DNA of 64,000 nt, from NCBI RefSeq assembly GCF_035046505.1, contig NC_089825.1:3339563-3403562 (forward strand), in the 5' to 3' direction. Positions 58,001 through 62,400 of the stretch are shown piece after piece. The notes under the pieces are model-generated. The model saw only the letters and a list, made by a program, of their open reading frames with translations, made no database searches and had not been told where the DNA came from. Every line of letters begins with the position of its first letter. Positions within the stretch are counted from its first letter, which is position 1. Both the position numbers and the translations under genes were made by a program. Source of the stretch: Tiliqua scincoides (Eukaryota; Chordata; Lepidosauria; Squamata; Scincidae).

Positions 58001-58556
58001 CTCCCTCCCTCCCTCTGGTGGACTTCCTGGCCTTCCACACAACCATTTGAAGATAAATCACTTTAACAAGAGTACAGACCGAGCCCTCCTCATCACAGAC
58101 CAGCATCTGTACAAGATGGATCCACGAAAGCAGTACAAGGTGATGCGATCCCTGCCTTTGAGCACGGTAAGTACCACCTCTTGGAATGCATCTGGCTCGT
58201 CACTATCTAAGGGAGTGGGATGGCTGGCTGCCTGCTCCCTTGACAGTGTTCTGGAACAGAAAAGAGCACCCGCTGTCTGCTGCCCGGAGAGGTCTCTCCT
58301 CTTGCCCATCCCAAATGTCCTGCCATTTCCTGTTCCCTTGGTGCTCTGGTTCCACATGGAAGAGACAAAGATGGCTCCTTTGTGACTTTCTATCCTGACA
58401 GATTACCGGTGTGAGTGTGACCAGTGGTGGGGACCAGCTGGTGGTCTTCCACACACAGAATCACGACGGGCTGGTGGTCTGCCTTCACAAAATGAAGCCG
58501 GAACAGGACAACCGCGTAGGAGAGCTGGTGGGAGTGCTGGTGGACCACTTCAGGAG
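24654..58556 (+). CDS. MYO1G: MYO1G, unconventional myosin-Ig (21 coding exons, last exon missing)
   Basis: Twenty-one exons with GT-AG boundaries and matching phases join into 955 complete codons plus 2 bases without a stop. The protein is a short-tailed class I myosin, an actin-based ATPase motor of the plasma membrane of blood cells (membrane tension, protrusions, T-cell motility in mammals). Visible parts are P-loop GESGAGKT (102-109), switch [10 protein letters not shown] (156-164), switch II DIYGFE (384-389), acidic TEDS residue Glu326 sixteen residues before DACAK, an IQ motif [13 protein letters not shown] (706-718), and a TH1 tail with a PH-like core. In the tail, basic Lys866 and Arg876, ten apart, match the phosphoinositide-binding pair of the family. 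MYO1G rather than MYO1D is indicated by the start ([16 protein letters not shown]), [25 protein letters not shown] and [10 protein letters not shown]. The loop in exons 6-7 has MYO1D length, shorter than human MYO1G. The C-terminal ~50 residues are not in the window. Confidence 0.95.
26828..27115 (-). mobile_element. CR1 3' fragment in MYO1G intron 1
   Basis: From ATAAGAACAACCCTGCTGGA through CAGGAGGTTGCACACACCCA to GTGGCAAGGAGTTCCACAGA. It is moderately diverged from the young copies. Confidence 0.8.
27545..28040 (+). mobile_element. Old CR1 fragment
   Basis: From CAGTGTGCAGCAGCAGTGAA (the QCAAAVKKA region) through ATATTTATTTACCCAGCATG and GTAAAAGGGAAAGGGACAGA to ACATTCTTAG. It is degraded, with deletions. 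Confidence 0.65.
28085..28605 (-). mobile_element. Old CR1 fragment, opposite orientation
   Basis: Reverse CR1 traces: CTTTAAGGCCATCTAAGCTG, GGTGCGCTGGGTAAAGGAC, TTGCCTTTCCTCAAAGGGAG and GGTGTGGCAGTCAGAACTGG. It lies only about 45 bp from the plus-strand fragment that precedes it. Confidence 0.65.
29304..29512 (+). CDS. MYO1G: MYO1G coding exon 2
   Basis: The exon encodes [20 protein letters not shown] through [20 protein letters not shown] to CIVIS, the N-terminal motor subdomain before the P-loop. It ends in phase 1 (TCA G|gtacgg). The YIGEVVVSM segment is the counterpart of the human HA-2 minor histocompatibility peptide YIGEVLVSV. Intron 1 is about 4.5 kb and repeat-filled. Confidence 0.95.
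29903..30050 (+). mobile_element. 5S rRNA-derived SINE
   Basis: Positions 29905-30011 match 5S rRNA by eye (CTCGTCTGATCTTGGAAGCT, AAGCAGGGTCAGGCCTGGTT and GATGGGAGACCGCCTGGGAA), including the internal promoter. A non-5S tail follows, ATACCATAGTCTTTCAAGAC then TGAAGGTTGCCAAC. The same tail ends the unrelated repeat at 36565-37055, which argues for a SINE using a LINE's 3' end rather than a plain 5S pseudogene. The first bases of 5S are missing or diverged. Confidence 0.8.
30890..31085. mobile_element. MIR/L2-like SINE fragment
   Basis: It has the common vertebrate pattern CCACTCTGGGAGGCAGG..., GGCCAAGTGGGACTTGAGTC, CAGGTCTCCCCGCTCCGAAT and CCAACACTCCAGCCATTGCA. Confidence 0.5.
31647..31740 (+). 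CDS. MYO1G: MYO1G coding exon 3 (P-loop)
   Basis: The exon encodes [20 protein letters not shown] then [11 protein letters not shown]. The Walker A lysine is Lys108 and the following threonine is Thr109, which bind nucleotide phosphate and Mg. It ends in phase 2 before gtaagt. Confidence 0.95.
32521..32773 (+). mobile_element. Short retroposed unit with 13-bp target duplications
   Basis: The direct repeat ACATTAAACTAGA occurs at 32521-32533 and 32761-32773. Between them are 227 bp ending in AATAAACTTGACTTG (AATAAA at 32746-32751). Long duplications and an end like a 3' UTR or a short-repeat tail point to target-primed retroposition. The source is not recognised. Confidence 0.6.
32920..33141. 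mobile_element. hAT non-autonomous element, 222 bp
   Basis: The termini are CAGTGGTTCCCAACCTTTAG and ...ACAGGTTGGGAACCAGTG. The 8-bp duplications CACTACAG (32912-32919) and CACTCCAG (33142-33149) differ at one base. Confidence 0.85.
33470..33640. mobile_element. MIR/L2-like SINE fragment
   Basis: It has TATATCCCCACAATAGCCCT, GTGAGGTAGGTTAGGCCAAG and GGCCTAAGGTCACCTCACCC, the usual core and 3' part. It ends about 60 bp before MYO1G exon 4. Confidence 0.5.
33699..33864 (+). CDS. MYO1G: MYO1G coding exon 4 (switch I)
   Basis: The exon encodes [20 protein letters not shown], then [20 protein letters not shown], then [15 protein letters not shown]. The switch I block NDNSSRFGK is intact. The donor is GTCTGG, weaker than all the others in this gene (C at +3, T at +4). 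Confidence 0.95.
34243..34296 (+). CDS. MYO1G: MYO1G coding exon 5
   Basis: The exon encodes 18 residues, [18 protein letters not shown], the invariant ERNFHxFYQ block of the myosin motor. Phase is 0 at both ends; acceptor is TTGCAG and donor gtgagg. Confidence 0.95.
35236..35325. mobile_element. Short palindromic MITE, copy 3, next to exon 6
   Basis: From GCTCAGAAGTAACTCCTATT through GGGGCTTACTCTCAGGAAAG to GGTTAGGATTGCAGC. It ends about 12 bp before the first of the two exon 6 acceptors, so it supplies the upstream splice context. Confidence 0.6.
35328..35380 (+). repeat. MYO1G: 30-bp tandem duplication across an intron-exon boundary
   Basis: TTTCTTACAG is at 35328-35337 and again at 35358-35367. 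Each is followed by (C/T)TGCTCCT(C/T)GGGGC. The duplication creates two acceptors in the same frame at MYO1G exon 6. Confidence 0.85.
35368..35463 (+). CDS. MYO1G: MYO1G coding exon 6 (tandem acceptor)
   Basis: With the downstream acceptor the exon encodes [20 protein letters not shown] then [12 protein letters not shown]. It is phase 0 at both ends. Exactly 30 bp upstream is a duplicated acceptor (CTTACAG to 35337). Its use would add ten in-frame codons ([10 protein letters not shown]) without a stop. The downstream start gives the length of human MYO1G and MYO1D, so it is preferred. Confidence 0.9.
36112..36380 (-). mobile_element. CR1 fragment of another subfamily
   Basis: The plus-strand reading GATCATAGAATGTTAGAATT, GGAAGAGCTCTTGGGAGTCA then TCTAGTCCAACCCTCTGCCC is the reverse of the classic CR1 3' end with ATTCTATG-type octamers, unlike the TTCTTATG subfamily elsewhere in this window. 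Confidence 0.7.
36565..37055 (+). mobile_element. Retroposon sharing its 3' tail with the 5S SINE
   Basis: It starts near GGTTGGGGATAAGAATAGG-like sequence and contains CACTTGTCGTAAGAGGCGAC. It ends ACACCATAGTCTTCTGAGAC then TGAAGGATGCCAAC. The last about 40 bp match the tail of the 5S SINE at 30012-30050. It is probably a LINE 3' end or a long SINE. No long frame is present. Confidence 0.5.
37186..37798. mobile_element. hAT-type element with another hAT nested in it
   Basis: The termini are CAGGGCTGGCCTTAGGAGC and ...GGCTTAGAGCCGGTCCTG. The 8-bp flanks TTGATCTG (37178-37185) and TTGATCCA (37799-37806) agree at six positions. No transposase frame is present. Confidence 0.7.
37297..37629. mobile_element. 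Nested hAT-type element
   Basis: The termini are CGGAGTTTCTCAACCAGTGG and ...AACCTTGAGAAATACTG. The flanks TCATAGAC (37289-37296) and TTATAGAT (37630-37637) differ only by two C/T changes. Confidence 0.72.
38476..38616. mobile_element. hAT-type palindromic MITE, 141 bp
   Basis: The inverted ends are CGGTGGCATAGCTGGAGGG and CCCTCCAGCTATGCCACCG. The 8-bp flanks CCTGTGGA (38468-38475) and CCTATGGA (38617-38624) differ at one base. A larger relative is at 54650-54872. Confidence 0.85.
38752..38868 (+). CDS. MYO1G: MYO1G coding exon 7
   Basis: The exon encodes [20 protein letters not shown] then [19 protein letters not shown], a motor segment (AVTxAMxVIGF and ILAAILHL are conserved). Phase is 0. 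The exon 6-7 loop has the length of MYO1D, several residues shorter than human MYO1G. Confidence 0.93.
39683..39889 (+). CDS. MYO1G: MYO1G coding exon 8 (TEDS region)
   Basis: The exon encodes residues 278-346, from [10 protein letters not shown] to NYARDACAK. The TEDS-rule position, 16 residues before the Asp of DACAK, is Glu326. The motor should therefore not need heavy-chain phosphorylation there, as in human MYO1G. Phase is 0. Confidence 0.94.
39983..40023. repeat. (TTTA)n microsatellite
   Basis: About ten TTTA units. On the minus strand this is the AAAT-type 3' tail of the adjoining L2 LINE. Confidence 0.9.
40024..40505 (-). mobile_element. L2-clade LINE 3' end
   Basis: The minus-strand frame at 40486-40199 encodes [20 protein letters not shown], then [20 protein letters not shown], then [20 protein letters not shown] and [14 protein letters not shown]. 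This is the C-terminus of an L2-group ORF2. A 3' UTR and a (TTTA)n tail follow. It is better preserved than the copies at 17205-17480 and 47610-47935. Confidence 0.8.
40733..41305 (-). mobile_element. CR1 LINE 3' fragment
   Basis: It starts with three AAGAACAT units and carries 121 uninterrupted minus-strand codons ending [16 protein letters not shown]. It is young, nearly identical to the 18350-18990 copy. At the 5' junction AATCTTAGTCGCTT is repeated (41291-41322). Confidence 0.9.
41733..41878 (+). CDS. MYO1G: MYO1G coding exon 9 (switch II)
   Basis: The exon encodes [20 protein letters not shown], then [20 protein letters not shown], then GFEIFDNN. Switch II DIYGFE is residues 384-389. 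It ends in phase 2 (AG|gtagac). Confidence 0.95.
42110..42249 (+). mobile_element. CR1 3' tail fragment
   Basis: It has TCTCTTGTTGTCTTGCGTGC, GGGCCGCTGTGGGATGCAGG and CTGATCCAGTGCAGGGCTC, ending TGATGTTCTTATG. It is moderately diverged. Confidence 0.8.
42944..43058 (+). CDS. MYO1G: MYO1G coding exon 10
   Basis: The exon encodes [20 protein letters not shown] then [19 protein letters not shown], the relay-helix region and among the most conserved parts of myosins. Confidence 0.95.
43273..43443 (+). CDS. MYO1G: MYO1G coding exon 11
   Basis: The exon encodes [20 protein letters not shown], then [20 protein letters not shown], then [17 protein letters not shown], the lower 50-kDa subdomain. Phase is 0 at both ends. 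Confidence 0.95.
44168..44238 (+). CDS. MYO1G: MYO1G coding exon 12
   Basis: The exon encodes [20 protein letters not shown] then GDV and the start of Thr. It matches human MYO1[21 protein letters not shown]. It ends in phase 2 (AC|gtaggt). Confidence 0.94.
44781..44855 (+). CDS. MYO1G: MYO1G coding exon 13
   Basis: The exon encodes [20 protein letters not shown] then LMYN and the start of Ser. A tRNA-derived SINE with a (GAT)n tract begins only 26 bp after the donor. Confidence 0.94.
44882..45250 (-). mobile_element. tRNA-derived SINE with (ATC)n tail
   Basis: On the minus strand it starts GGGCAGGAGGTCTGGTCTAG. It has a box A-like TCTAGAGGGTAGAGCC and a box B-like GCCAGTTCGAGGTC, a body of about 250 bp, and an end reading GCGGTATATAAATATCTGTT before (ATC)n. 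It begins 26 bp after the MYO1G exon 13 donor. Confidence 0.7.
45615..45747 (+). CDS. MYO1G: MYO1G coding exon 14
   Basis: The exon encodes [20 protein letters not shown], then [20 protein letters not shown], then LASK, including the strut and actin-facing region. A CR1 3' end lies just downstream in the intron (from 45867). Confidence 0.95.
45867..46266 (+). mobile_element. CR1 LINE 3' fragment
   Basis: From CACTAAAATTAAGTGTTGGG through ATATTTCTTTACCCAGCATG to GGGCTCTTCTTATGTTCTTA. An ATCCACTAAAATTAA block is present twice at its 5' edge (45861 and 45882). Confidence 0.85.
46530..46680. mobile_element. L2/MIR 3' core fragment
   Basis: It has GTGCACTTTACATAATCCTT, ACAACAACCTGAAGGAGAG and CCTCATATTGCAGATGAGGA, the conserved 3' core of L2/MIR elements. 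Confidence 0.55.
47287..47453 (+). CDS. MYO1G: MYO1G coding exon 15 (SH helices / converter start)
   Basis: The exon encodes [20 protein letters not shown], then [20 protein letters not shown], then [15 protein letters not shown]. The conserved YVRCIKPN and [13 protein letters not shown] blocks are intact. Confidence 0.95.
47610..47935 (-). mobile_element. Old L2-like LINE 3' fragment
   Basis: From TCGGCATTTATACCCTGCTT to GTGAAAGCCAGCACCTTAAA then TTGCATC. The order is the same as in the L2 end at 40024-40505, but strongly diverged. Confidence 0.45.
48890..49097 (+). CDS. MYO1G: MYO1G coding exon 16 (converter, lever start)
   Basis: The exon encodes [20 protein letters not shown] through [20 protein letters not shown] to [24 protein letters not shown] and [11 protein letters not shown] are MYO1G-like rather than MYO1D-like. 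The first part of the IQ motif ends this exon. Confidence 0.95.
49746..49765. repeat. (GT)n microsatellite
   Basis: Ten GT units, in MYO1G intron 16 about 70 bp before exon 17. Confidence 0.9.
49838..50061 (+). CDS. MYO1G: MYO1G coding exon 17 (IQ neck)
   Basis: The exon encodes [20 protein letters not shown], then [20 protein letters not shown], and on to ENSKLIFC. With the end of exon 16 it forms an IQ motif for calmodulin ([13 protein letters not shown]). A second, degenerate one may lie around [15 protein letters not shown]. Confidence 0.94.
50280..50430 (+). mobile_element. MIR-like SINE fragment
   Basis: It has CCAGGCTCTGCCACGTATTC, GGCCATGGGCAAGTCCACTG and GGAGTGTTGTGAGGGTATAT, the MIR order of tRNA-derived part, core and L2-like part. 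Confidence 0.55.
51138..51282 (+). CDS. MYO1G: MYO1G coding exon 18 (TH1 start)
   Basis: The exon encodes [20 protein letters not shown], then [20 protein letters not shown], then NWGRNYLLS, the start of the basic TH1 tail. It matches human RWRARQLVKNIPPSDMPQIK. The following intron is about 5.4 kb. Confidence 0.94.
51900..52625 (+). mobile_element. CR1 internal fragment with an AT-rich expansion
   Basis: CR1 ORF2 sequence from [20 protein letters not shown] to near KSGVPQGS lies at about 52030-52625. Both ends are truncated, with a small internal deletion near 52457. The 5' side is replaced by about 130 bp of AATTAAATAAT/GATAAAT repeats (51900-52030), which seem to have grown from the ATTGATAAATTAAA string of the element. 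Confidence 0.75.
52626..54103. other. Intron 18 sequence, nothing recognised
   Basis: It contains poly-C and A-rich tracts (53208-53220, 53840-53920) but no recognised repeat or exon. Confidence 0.4.
54104..54269. mobile_element. Palindromic repeat with GGGCC termini
   Basis: The ends are GGGCCTGATTCTATCCAACT then TTCCAGC, and CTGGAAAATTGGATAGGATT then GGGCCC, imperfect inverted repeats of about 27 bp. An inner fragment recurs at 5190-5260. Confidence 0.6.
54650..54872. mobile_element. hAT-type palindromic MITE, large relative of 38476-38616
   Basis: The inverted ends are TAGTGGTGTAGCTAGAGGG and CCCTCTAGCTAAGCCACTGG. A second inner pair, CCCTCCCCTTCGGAGCC and GGCTCCGAAGGGGAGGGG, makes most of the element able to fold back. 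No clear 8-bp duplication was found. Confidence 0.7.
54873..56729. other. Intron 18, right part
   Basis: There is a faint CR1 trace in reverse around 55365-55400 (CACCACATCCTGTGGCAGTG then AGTTCCAGAAATG). Otherwise nothing was recognised up to MYO1G exon 19. Confidence 0.4.
56730..56834 (+). CDS. MYO1G: MYO1G coding exon 19 (TH1)
   Basis: The exon encodes [20 protein letters not shown] then [15 protein letters not shown]. Lys866, the last residue, is the first of the basic pair expected to contact phosphoinositides. Phase is 0. Confidence 0.92.
57077..57226 (+). mobile_element. CR1 3' tail fragment
   Basis: From TGCCAGATGCAAGGGAGCGC to GGGCTCTTCTTATGTTCTTA then TG, a young-looking tail of about 150 bp in intron 19. 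Confidence 0.88.
57660..57905 (-). mobile_element. hAT-type element, one end visible
   Basis: On the minus strand the terminus is AGAGTTTCTCAAACTGTGGG then TCGTGACCCACTTGG, a hAT end of the Charlie type. The opposite terminus was not located, so the left limit is approximate. Confidence 0.55.
57990..58014. repeat. (CCCT)n microsatellite before exon 20
   Basis: About six CCCT units. This is the only strong pyrimidine tract near the poor acceptor of MYO1G exon 20, about 40 bp further on. Confidence 0.85.
58053..58166 (+). CDS. MYO1G: MYO1G coding exon 20 (PH-like core)
   Basis: The exon encodes [20 protein letters not shown] then [18 protein letters not shown]. Arg876 completes the basic pair with Lys866. 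The acceptor is CATTTGAAG, a poor context. The nearest long pyrimidine run is the (CCCT)n microsatellite about 40 bp upstream. Confidence 0.93.
58402..58556 (+). CDS. MYO1G: MYO1G coding exon 21 (PH-like core, last visible)
   Basis: The exon encodes [20 protein letters not shown], then [20 protein letters not shown], then [11 protein letters not shown]. It ends in phase 2 (AG|gtgggt). The exon for the terminal ~50 residues (LEVRVSDC... in human) was sought to 64000 and not found. Confidence 0.93.
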
Positions 58557-58689
58557 GTGGGTGACGGTGTTAGTGGTGGTGAGGGGCACAGGCAGGTGTG
58601 AGAATCCTGTGACTAGTCATGGGGGGCCTCCATTGTCAGGTGGCATTGAACTGTCAGTGTCAGTTTTGAGACCCAACATAACTCTAGGA

Positions 58690-58855
58690 ATTATATTTAG
58701 CAAGGGAGGTGGTAAAGTCTCCTGCACTGGAGATCTTCAAGCCACAGCTCAACAGGCACCTGCTCGAAATACTCTAGGAGGATTTCCTGCTACAAGCAGG
58801 GGGTTGGACTTGATGACCTTTTGGACTCCTTCCAACTCTATGATTCTATTATTTT
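58690..58855 (+). mobile_element. CR1 3' end, classic ATTCTATG-type subfamily
   Basis: GGAGGTGGTAAAGTCTCCTG, CACTGGAGATCTTCAAGCC, GGGGGTTGGACTTGATGACC and CAACTCTATGATTCTATTAT follow the archetypal avian CR1 end. Confidence 0.8.
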
Positions 58856-59284
58856 TTTCCACTCATTATTTTTCAACGTGTTATGTTGTACTTGTTATAT
58901 GTTATTACAGCTCCAAGTAAATATATATGATAAGCTGGGCACATAAATAGATGGAAAAACAATTCCTTTACACTGTTTTACAATGAACATATCAAAATTA
59001 GGTTCATTTGTGGTACCAAATTCCTTGAGTATGCTTACAAAAAAGAAGGCTGTGTGCCTTTCATATGAGCCTGTGCAAGGGGTTTAGGGAGGATACTGCA
59101 TTTGAAAAGAACATCACTCCCAAAGGTTTTTATATAGGAGGACAGAGTTGGTCCATCTTGGACCAAGCTAGATGTGCATGCCAAAGTGTGATAGAGGCGT
59201 GTGACAAACCGTGCCTCTTTTTTGTCAGAAATGGTCAGCCTGGGCGCGCCCTCTCAGGATCAGGCCACAATGGGAAGGAGCAGT

Positions 59285-59370
59285 TTGGAACCTTGGTATT
59301 CACGGGAGATCCATTCCAGGACCCCCATGGATACTGAAAACCACAGATAATTAAATCTGGGGGGGGGGTC
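59285..59370. mobile_element. Tigger-like fragment
   Basis: GGTATTCACGGGAGATCCAT, TCCAGGACCCCCATGGATAC and TGAAAACCACAGATAA resemble the inner terminal part of Tigger-type elements. Confidence 0.35.
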
Positions 59371-59825
59371 CTATGTGGTGCTGCACTAACTTATCAGGGC
59401 TTGCGCACAGCCCTCCAAAGGTCACAAGCAGCCTCTTGGCTTCCTCAGAAAGCCTCCCAGATGTGACCAAAAGTTGCCAGTATGAACTAGTAGTGACTTC
59501 TGGTCACCTTCAGGAGGCCATTGAAGGAGGCCGCACACAACTGTGCCCAAACTGTGCCCAAAAAGACTGGCAACCCATATGGTAGTAGTACTTATGTCTG
59601 GGTAATGTGCTGTTCTACAATGAGAACGTTTGCTTACATAAACAATGTTTACCCCTTCTCATGGTCTCTTGGGGCCATGCAACACCACATGTGATACTCA
59701 GTTGTGCAAAGCAGAAGACCCGCATGGGCAAGGAGCTTCTTCTCCCCCACCCCAGCTTTAGGGTATTAGCTAAACATCCCCCTCTCCAAGTGACATTTTC
59801 TCTCTGAGTGGGAAGATGGTTGAGA

Positions 59826-60270
59826 CAAAATTATGCAGGGGATGGACAGAGTGGATAGGGAGATGCTCTTTACACTCTCACATAACACCAGAACCAGGGG
59901 ACATCCACTCAAATTGAGTGTTGGGAGAGTTAGAACAGACAAAAGAAAATATTTCTTTACTCAGCATGTGGTTGGTCTGTGGAACTCCTTGCCACAGGAT
60001 GTGGTGATGGCACCTGGCCTGGATGCCTTTAAAAGGGGATTGGACAAGTTTCTGGAGGAAAAATCCATTACGGGGTACAAGCCATGATGTGTATGTGCAA
60101 CCTCCTGATTTTAGAAATGGGCTATGTCAGATGCAAGGGAGGGCACCAGGATGCAGGTCTCTTGTTATCTGGTGTGCTCCCTGGGGCATTTGGTGGGGCC
60201 ACTGTGAGATTCAGGAAGCTGGACTAGACGGGCCTATGGCCTGGTCCAGTGGGGCTGTTCTTATGTTCTT
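59826..60270 (+). mobile_element. CR1 LINE 3' fragment
   Basis: It encodes [20 protein letters not shown] to EEKSITGYKP (59833-60087), followed by the tail and TTCTTATGTTCTT. It leads directly into the tandem array 60271-60692. Confidence 0.9.
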
Positions 60271-60692
60271 AACTACAATTCCCAGGAAGCCTTGCAGGTC
60301 TTCTTGTTATCTGGTGTGCTCCCTGGGGCATTTGGTGGGCCGCTGTGAGATACAGGAAGCTGGACTAGATGGGCCTATGGCCTGATCCAGTGGGGCTGTT
60401 CTTATGTTCTTAACTACAATTCCCAGGAAGCCTTGCAGGTCTCTTGTTATCTGGTGTGCTCCCTGGGGCATTTGGTGGGCCGCTGTGAGATACAGGAAGC
60501 TGGACTAGATGGGCCTATGGCCTGATCCAGTGGGACTGTTCTTATGTTCTTAACTACAATTCCCAGGAAGCCTTGCAGGTCTCTTATTACCTGGTGTGCT
60601 CCCTGGGGCATTTGGTGGGCCGCTGTGAGATACAGGAAGCTGGACTAGATGGGCCTATGGCCTGATCCAGTGGGGCTCTTCTTATGTTCTTA
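60271..60692 (+). repeat. Tandem array of three ~141-bp units built from a CR1 tail
   Basis: Units start at 60271, 60412 and 60552 (spacing 141 and 140). Each has AACTACAATTCCCAGGAAGC, then CTTGCAGGTC, then the last about 110 bp of CR1 down to TTCTTATGTTCTT. The non-CR1 linker is identical in all three, so the array arose by duplication after insertion, not by repeated insertion. Confidence 0.9.
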
Positions 60693-62214
60693 TGGGCGCG
60701 TCTCTGTGTCCTGTCCCCTGCAGGGCAACAAGTGGTAAAGTTGGGGGTGATTTCAGTGGGAGAGGGAAGTATGTTAAAAAGTATCCCCCCCCCCCGTCAC
60801 CTGCTGACAGTCTGGCATGGAACATGGCAGCCTCTGCAGCTCAGGGGAGAAAAAAAAAAGCTTCACTGTACAGCTGAGAGCCAGAAGAAGAAGTTTGGCT
60901 CCTAAGAAAGGGGTGTGCTGAAAGTTGTTGAGACTGTGTCTGCCACCAGGGGTCACTGTGTGCCAGGAGCTTCTCCTCTGCCCTCCCACCCCCCCCATTA
61001 ATCCCCTCCGTAGGCATAGTGCAAAGGCACGTGGGCTCATTCACCCTCCAGCTGTCTTGGGTGCAAACTCCAGCCCTGCTGCCTGTGATGGCTGGACAAT
61101 GGCTGGGCTGGGCCCCCACTCGCCCTGGGATTAGAGAGAGCTGCTCTTGACCCACTGCCCCTGGGACACCCGGAGGCCAGTCATCCAGGGGGAGAGGAGG
61201 GGCAGGAGTCTGAGCTGGGATTAGGGGTGAGGAAACACCCTCTTCTCTTGATGCCAAGGCTCCCGCCTGCCACAGGAGTCTGTATCTTTCTTGCTTCCTG
61301 GGCATGGGCAGGTAGCATGAACTCTATTCCAGGGAACAGGCACTTCAGAAATGTGCCTCCTGGGAATTGGATGGACCAGGAGGGTGTGTGTGCAGTGGAT
61401 ACAATGCCAGTTGTCTAAGGCATGGAGCAAGAAATATTTTTTACCTGACATCTGCATGCCATTAGGGAGGGGGCTGACTTGTCCCCCTGGAGTCAGGAGG
61501 TCCATAGCCCAGGCGCAACAGAGGGAGAGCAACTCTCACCCCTGGAGACCGTGGGGTGTGTTGCAGCGGGGCCTCTGTGGAGGGCTTAGTGACAGGCTGG
61601 AGCATGCGGGAGGGGGCACCTCTTTGAGCACCCAGCTTCCAAGCTGTGTTGCACTCCTGTTGGCCAAAAGGGCCAGATACAGGCCGGGTTCCGCCACATA
61701 GCAGCAGGTAACAGATGGGGACCTTCTCAGGGACCCCCCTGGGTGGCAGGTCAAGTCGTCACCATCTGCTCCAGGCAGCTGCTGCTGGCACATGCCTGAG
61801 CCTGACCGGCTGGAGAGAAGAAAAGAGTGCAGGAGGGTGGGGCGGGAGAGTGGGGACTGCTCACCACCATGTGTTTCCCTAGAGCCTTACAAAGGGGATT
61901 GCGAGGAATTACTGCACAATCCTGGCAGGTTGGGAATGATGGGCGACCAGATAGCTGCCAGGGCTGGGCTGGGCGGAGGGGCATCCCTCTGGGGGATGGG
62001 TCTGTGCACAAGTCACACACCAAGAAAGAGGGAGGTTCACACCAAGGTTCAGGAATCTGCCTGTTTCTGAGTCTAGCAGAAGCTGTGTGGCATTTGGCTT
62101 CACACCTAGAATTAAGCAGCTCTGCCAGCTTTTTTAATAGCAATTTTTCACCCCAGATAAAGGAACAGGACCTGATAGTTAGATGGATACTTGTTAATTG
62201 GTGTAAGGTGATTA

Positions 62215-62400
62215 GTAAGCTTTGACATGGGAGTCACTTGTTCAAATCCTGCCTTGGCTATGAACTCACTGCAGCCTCATACACCCAGCCCCCCACCTGG
62301 AAGAGGAGGATAATCCTGTTAGCCCACCTTACAGGTTTGTTGTACAGTTTACTGAGATGGCGTACATCATAACAGACTTGGCAAACATAGTCTGGGCCTG
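62215..62400 (+). mobile_element. MIR-like SINE
   Basis: It has GGGAGTCACTTGTTCAAATC then CTGCCTTGGC (box B-like), GGAAGAGGAGGATAATCCTG, CACCTTACAGGTTTGTTGTA and ACTGAGATGGCGTACATCAT, in the MIR order. Confidence 0.6.

Noticed and set aside
60719-60880. Possible final MYO1G exon after CCCCTGCAG
   Set aside because: The in-frame translation (RATSGKVGGDFSGRGKYVKK...) has no similarity to any class I myosin tail and contains homopolymer-driven residues.
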